Of a stretch of 8,769 nt of DNA, positions 5,142 through 8,769 are shown one piece after another. Position numbers and translations under genes: made by a program. Source of the stretch: Syntrophaceae bacterium UBA4778 (lineage in GTDB: Bacteria; Desulfobacterota; Syntrophia; Syntrophales; UBA4778); assembly GCA_002403175.1 (NCBI GenBank), contig DHHG01000267.1, forward strand, positions 1-8,769, written 5' to 3'. Numbering within the stretch: position 1 is the stretch's first letter; each line of letters starts with the position of its first letter. The notes below the pieces were generated by a model. The model saw nothing but the letters and a program-made list of their open reading frames with translations, did not search any database and had not been told where the DNA came from.

Positions 5142-6980
5142 CTACTGGAATTTGAAACCTTGAGAAAGCAATTTCAAGCAGGCATCGACAACATCCGGAT
5201 CATAAAGGATGCCGCGATTCTTTTTAATCTCTTCTATTGTCTTTTCTAAGCCAATAGTTGGACGGTATGGCCGGTGCGATGTCATGGATTCCACGACATC
5301 GGCAACAGCCAATATCCTCGCTTCTATCAGAATTTCATCACCCTTTAATCCCCTCGGATAACCGGATCCGTTATGCCTTTCATGGTGCTGATAAACGATC
5401 ATGGCTACCGGCCAGGGGAAATCGATGCGCTTGAGAATGTCATAACTTACTTGCGGATGGGTTTTCATGATATCGTATTCGATCTCCGAGAGATGAACCG
5501 GTTTGCTGAGCATCTCCGCCGGTATGTATATTTTGCCGATGTCATGAATGACCGCTGCTGTATGGATCCCATTTATTTTCTCGGGATCGAGATTCATCTC
5601 CCGTGCAATCGCTACGGCCAGTTTATCGACAGCCTTTTGGTGACCAGCCGTATATGGATCTCTCGTTTCAACGATCATGGCTATGGTCTGAATGGTATCT
5701 TCCATGCTCCGCTTCAGGCGCTCATAACTCCGCTTCAGATTCGCTTCGGCAGCTTTCTGATCGGTGATGTCGTCATAAGTCACAATGATGTTTCTATTTG
5801 TCAAACCGGCGCCGATTCTTGCCCCGCTGGCCATACAAATGATATCCCTTCCGTCTTTCCGTCTGCATGGCAATTCCATTTTGTATGTTCTCTCTTTTTC
5901 AAGAGCAGTGTAAGCCAGCCTTCCTATTTCCTCATAGTCGCTATCTGTCCGGTATAATTTTCTGGTGCTTTTCCCGATCAATTCTTCCGGCTCCCATCCG
6001 AATACGCTTTTGCAGGACAGGTTGGCGAAAGTGATTATTCTTTCCCTAAGGCCCACCAAGGCAACTGGAATGGCATCCAGGATCGAACTCTCAACCGCTT
6101 TCAAAGAGGTAAGTTCCTGTTCAGCCTCCTTCTGTTCCGTAATATCCAGGTAATTTCCAAGTAAGGCCCTTCCACCCCGATATTCTATCCTGCTGACCGT
6201 TTCCATGATCCATCTGATAGAGCCGTCCTTCCCGACTATTCGGAATTGATAGGGAGCGTTCCTTTCTCCATCAATCATTTTACGACATTCTTCAATAGCT
6301 TTCTTCCTGTCTTCGGGGTGAATCAAATCACGCGGATTCATCCCTGTCACTTCCTTTTCATCATAGCCTGTGTACGTTCTGAATTGCCGGTTGGTAAAAA
6401 TAATTCTTTCATGCTGAGATACATAGATGCCGACCGTAGAGGCATCGGCAAGTGCTTTGTACAACTCTTCTGCATGGATCTGTTCCGTTACATCCTCAAA
6501 GGTTTCGATTGAGCCCAGAACGGATCCTTTCTGATCTCTCAAGATCGCGCTGGTGAAATGGAGCCATTTTCCCTGCTTTCCGAAATGGGGAAAATAGTTT
6601 GTGACCTCGAATGCTTCTTCCAGTAAATCGGATTTTCGGAATGGACCAAGTATGGACGGTATGGAAGGATATGATTTCTTCAAATCCTCGATGCTCTCAA
6701 TTGCTTCATCCACCAAAAGATCGGCAAGCGTGGGCCGTTTTTCGGCATAAAACAGTTTCCATTGATCATCGGTTCCGATCATGACATGCTCTTGGATACC
6801 GCTCAACCTATCCAAAGCCTTATTCCAATAGATGATCTTGTGGTTTTGATCAATGACGTACATGGCCACTGGAGAATTTCGAAGAACAGAGCGCAGCATC
6901 TGATCTCTTTGATCGCTTACTTCTTTCACTCGCGGGGATTTATTTTTTGATTGTTTTTCAGAGTCCGACTTCTTCATCAC
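5142..6980 (-). CDS. PAS-PAS-PAS-HD-GYP signalling protein (probable cyclic-di-GMP phosphodiesterase)
   Basis: This is a 612-aa cytoplasmic sensor with no membrane segment. Three PAS domains lie at about 28-168, 172-285 and 293-410; each ends in a (D)xT(E/D)Q linker such as FEDVTEQ, YLDITEQ and YDDITDQ. The first PAS is enlarged by a roughly 70-residue insertion beginning GTDDQWKLFYAEKRPTLADL. The HD-GYP domain (about 424-606) keeps the expected metal and catalytic residues: His447 in TAGH, His479-Asp480 and Lys483 in HDIGK, His508, His532-His533 in HHE, the GYP at 540-542 with LKG after it, and Asp561. It should therefore hydrolyse cyclic-di-GMP or a related dinucleotide. No GGDEF, kinase or receiver domain is present. 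GTG at 6980 is chosen because GGAG lies seven bases upstream; the ATG immediately after it is ten bases away. The gene begins 54 bases after the oppF-like stop, so it may belong to that operon. PAS ligands cannot be predicted. Confidence 0.93.
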   Translation of the reverse strand: MMKKSDSEKQSKNKSPRVKEVSDQRDQMLRSVLRNSPVAMYVIDQNHKIIYWNKALDRLSGIQEHVMIGTDDQWKLFYAEKRPTLADLLVDEAIESIEDLKKSYPSIPSILGPFRKSDLLEEAFEVTNYFPHFGKQGKWLHFTSAILRDQKGSVLGSIETFEDVTEQIHAEELYKALADASTVGIYVSQHERIIFTNRQFRTYTGYDEKEVTGMNPRDLIHPEDRKKAIEECRKMIDGERNAPYQFRIVGKDGSIRWIMETVSRIEYRGGRALLGNYLDITEQKEAEQELTSLKAVESSILDAIPVALVGLRERIITFANLSCKSVFGWEPEELIGKSTRKLYRTDSDYEEIGRLAYTALEKERTYKMELPCRRKDGRDIICMASGARIGAGLTNRNIIVTYDDITDQKAAEANLKRSYERLKRSMEDTIQTIAMIVETRDPYTAGHQKAVDKLAVAIAREMNLDPEKINGIHTAAVIHDIGKIYIPAEMLSKPVHLSEIEYDIMKTHPQVSYDILKRIDFPWPVAMIVYQHHERHNGSGYPRGLKGDEILIEARILAVADVVESMTSHRPYRPTIGLEKTIEEIKKNRGILYDPDVVDACLKLLSQGFKFQ

Positions 6981-7034
6981 CTGTCATCTCCATCATTATC
7001 AAACGAACCCTATTTATTCTGAATCAGTTTCCTT

Positions 7035-8069
7035 TTAACCGCAAGAGTCTTTCGCACCTTTCAGTTTTTGAGTTCCTTCCAAATGACAGGACACATAATG
7101 ACTGCTGCCACAATGCACCAGAACCGGTTGCATGTCCCTGCAAATGGGTATCCGTCTGGGACATCGGGGATAAAATGCACATCCATTGGTTGCACCTCCA
7201 CTCAATACATCGACCGACGCTCTATTGATGGCTCGCTTACCGGCGGAAGATAGGGAGGGAATGGCAGCAAGTAAAGCATCGGTGTAGGGGTGAAGGGGGT
7301 GACAAAACAGTTCCTCTTTGGTTGCTATCTCGACAATTTTGCCCAGGTACATAACTGCAATCCGGTCACTTATGTGTCGGACTACGCCGAGATCATGGCT
7401 TACAAAAAGATAAGTCAAATCGTAATCCCTTTGCAGATCCATCATTAAATTCAGAATCTGTGCCTGGATAGATACATCCAGCGCGGAGACAGGCTCATCC
7501 GCCACGATAAGCTTTGGATTCAGTGCAATTGCCCTGGCGATCCCTATCCGCTGTCTCTGTCCGCCGCTGAATTCATGCGGGTACCGGTTCATCTGCTCGC
7601 GCGTAAGCCCTACTCTTTCCATTATCTCTGCAACTCTGGATTCTCTTTCCCAGCCTTTACAGAGATCGTGAATGCGGAGCGGCTCTCCAATCATCATGCC
7701 GGCGCTTTTTCTCGGATTCAGCGATGAATAGGGGTCCTGAAAAATGATCTGAACCACTCTTCGGAATGCTTTCAATTCCTTCCCGCTGAGGTTTTTTATA
7801 TCCCGGTTTTCGAATCGGACCTCTCCAGCGGTAGGCGCTTCCAGCTTTGCAACGATTCTGCCCAGGGTTGTTTTTCCGCAGCCGCTCTCTCCAACCAGCC
7901 CTAAGGTTTCGCCCTTATGAATGATCAAATCGACTTCATCCACAGCCTTCACTACATTATCCGAAGAAGACGATTCGCCTGCTTTGGAAAAAATCCCCCT
8001 GCGAATCGGGAAATATTTTGTAATTTTTTTTATTTCCAGAAGAGGAATCTTTAAGTTTTCTGAATTCAT
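7035..8069 (-). CDS. oppF: Oligopeptide/dipeptide ABC transporter ATP-binding protein, OppF/DppF type
   Basis: This is the second ATPase of a peptide-type (or nickel-type) ABC importer, acting on the cytoplasmic side of the inner membrane. It has 344 aa from ATG 8069. Motifs, numbered from that start: Walker A GESGCGKT (60-67), Q-loop [10 protein letters not shown] (110-119), signature FSGGQRQR (167-174), Walker B LIVADE (187-192) and the H-loop SHD (His225). The C-terminal oligopeptide/dipeptide extension contains C297-x5-C303-x6-C310 and a later Cys328. A long insertion before the KAVD strand ([14 protein letters not shown] onward) is typical of the F subunit. The ATG overlaps the upstream stop as ATGA (8066-8069), indicating translational coupling; a GTG at 8081 is in frame but less likely. 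Substrate specificity cannot be read from the ATPase, so the symbol marks the subunit type only. Confidence 0.93.
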   Translation of the reverse strand: MNSENLKIPLLEIKKITKYFPIRRGIFSKAGESSSSDNVVKAVDEVDLIIHKGETLGLVGESGCGKTTLGRIVAKLEAPTAGEVRFENRDIKNLSGKELKAFRRVVQIIFQDPYSSLNPRKSAGMMIGEPLRIHDLCKGWERESRVAEIMERVGLTREQMNRYPHEFSGGQRQRIGIARAIALNPKLIVADEPVSALDVSIQAQILNLMMDLQRDYDLTYLFVSHDLGVVRHISDRIAVMYLGKIVEIATKEELFCHPLHPYTDALLAAIPSLSSAGKRAINRASVDVLSGGATNGCAFYPRCPRRIPICRDMQPVLVHCGSSHYVSCHLEGTQKLKGAKDSCG

Positions 8070-8769
8070 TCTTTCCAGCACCTGACCAAGTGATCTTGTC
8101 CGACCTTTCGTGTTTCAGGTTCCGCTTTCCTGCATATTTCCATGACATGCGAACATCTGTTCTGAAAAGAGCATCCAACCGGCAGCTCATAAAGATTCGG
8201 GACAGAGCCCGGAATCACCCTGAGTCTTTTCATTTCCAGTTGATGCTTCTCAAAGCCGGGTATGGAATCCATCAGACCGATCGTATACGGATGGGCGGGA
8301 GTCGAAAACAGGTCAGCGGTTCGACAGTATTCAACCAGCTTTCCGGCATACATGACGCCCACGAACTGGGCGGATTCGGCTATGACGCCGAGGTCGTGGG
8401 TAATAATCACCACAGATGCGGATAGCTGCTTTTTCAAATCATTGAGCAATTCCAGAATCTGTGCCTGGATCGTAACGTCAAGCGCCGTTGTCGGCTCATC
8501 TGCCAGAATCAATTGCGGGTTGCACGCGAGAGCCATCGCAATCATGACCCGCTGCCGCATACCGCCGCTCATTTGATGCGGATAATGTGTGATTCTGCTT
8601 TCCGGAGAAGGCATTCCCGTTTTTCGAAGCATATCGATGGCGTGCGACAGGGCGTCTTTGGGATTCAATCCAAGATGAAGCCGGATGGCCTCGGTTATCT
8701 GATCCCCGATTCGGATAACCGGGTTCAAAGCCGTCATGGGCTCCTGGAAAATCATGGAAATATCCCTTC
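8066..8769 (-). CDS. oppD: Oligopeptide/dipeptide ABC transporter ATP-binding protein, OppD/DppD type (5' truncated by window)
   Basis: This is the first ATPase of the same importer. The frame is open at the right edge; the N-terminal third, including Walker A, lies outside the window. The visible part enters at [16 protein letters not shown], which contains the Q-loop, so the internal ATG at 8755 is not the real start. Next come the signature MSGGMRQR, Walker B LILADE, the D-loop and the switch His in ITHD. The C-terminal extension has [14 protein letters not shown] (C-x5-C-x6-C), with a last Cys four residues from the end, the same cysteine spacing as in the F subunit. Stop TGA (8068-8066) overlaps the ATG of the next gene by four bases. 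The peptide-binding protein and permease genes are expected beyond the right edge. Specificity is unknown, and the D assignment follows from gene order and the [11 protein letters not shown] wording. Confidence 0.92.
   Translation of the reverse strand, partial: RDISMIFQEPMTALNPVIRIGDQITEAIRLHLGLNPKDALSHAIDMLRKTGMPSPESRITHYPHQMSGGMRQRVMIAMALACNPQLILADEPTTALDVTIQAQILELLNDLKKQLSASVVIITHDLGVIAESAQFVGVMYAGKLVEYCRTADLFSTPAHPYTIGLMDSIPGFEKHQLEMKRLRVIPGSVPNLYELPVGCSFQNRCSHVMEICRKAEPETRKVGQDHLVRCWKE

Noticed and set aside
5373..5957. Plus-strand open frame of 194 codons opposite the HD-GYP gene
   Set aside because: It mirrors the HD-GYP domain and third PAS domain, whose catalytic residues are intact on the minus strand; no supporting start signals.
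6981..7034. Possible minus-strand promoter (TTCAGA, then GATAAT) before the HD-GYP gene
   Set aside because: The -35 match is weak, and the start point would fall on the ribosome binding site, leaving no leader.

Overview
This window reads as chromosomal DNA from an anaerobic, moderate-GC Gram-negative bacterium. It most resembles the former Deltaproteobacteria (Desulfobacterota, possibly Syntrophales-like). That assignment is an inference from three things: the Cys-rich winged-helix/ferredoxin protein, the style of the PAS and HD-GYP modules, and the short AGCAAGCT palindromes between genes. No 16S or other phylogenetic marker is present. There are no tRNAs, rRNAs, CRISPR arrays or insertion sequences.

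Left part (1-2105): the last 43 codons of a plus-strand membrane protein, probably a MATE-family transporter, overlap tail-to-tail by 29 bases with a minus-strand bifunctional class A penicillin-binding protein (PBP1A type). The PBP has complete glycosyltransferase and transpeptidase motifs.

Middle part (2106-3567): a 370-base divergent intergenic region separates the PBP from a plus-strand gene. That gene fuses an N-terminal winged-helix DNA-binding domain to two extra cysteine clusters and a C-terminal 2x[4Fe-4S] ferredoxin domain. The intergenic region holds a sigma70-like promoter, a TTGACATGC element repeated in inverted orientation on the PBP side, and a leader (2344-2471) with two mutually exclusive base-pairing schemes. 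One of these schemes masks the Shine-Dalgarno sequence. I consider this leader the most interesting object in the window.

Right part (3603-8769): four minus-strand genes read in the order oppD-like (cut by the window edge), oppF-like, a PAS-PAS-PAS-HD-GYP protein, and rmuC. oppD and oppF overlap by ATGA and are certainly one operon. The HD-GYP protein follows 54 bases later and may be co-transcribed. rmuC is separated from it by 147 bases carrying two REP-like palindromes and a perfect 12-base dyad. The peptide-transport ATPases, the probable cyclic-di-GMP phosphodiesterase, and the recombination/genome-stability factor RmuC have no obvious shared pathway. The only functional link I would suggest is sensing of the environment around the transporter and the HD-GYP protein, and that is inference.
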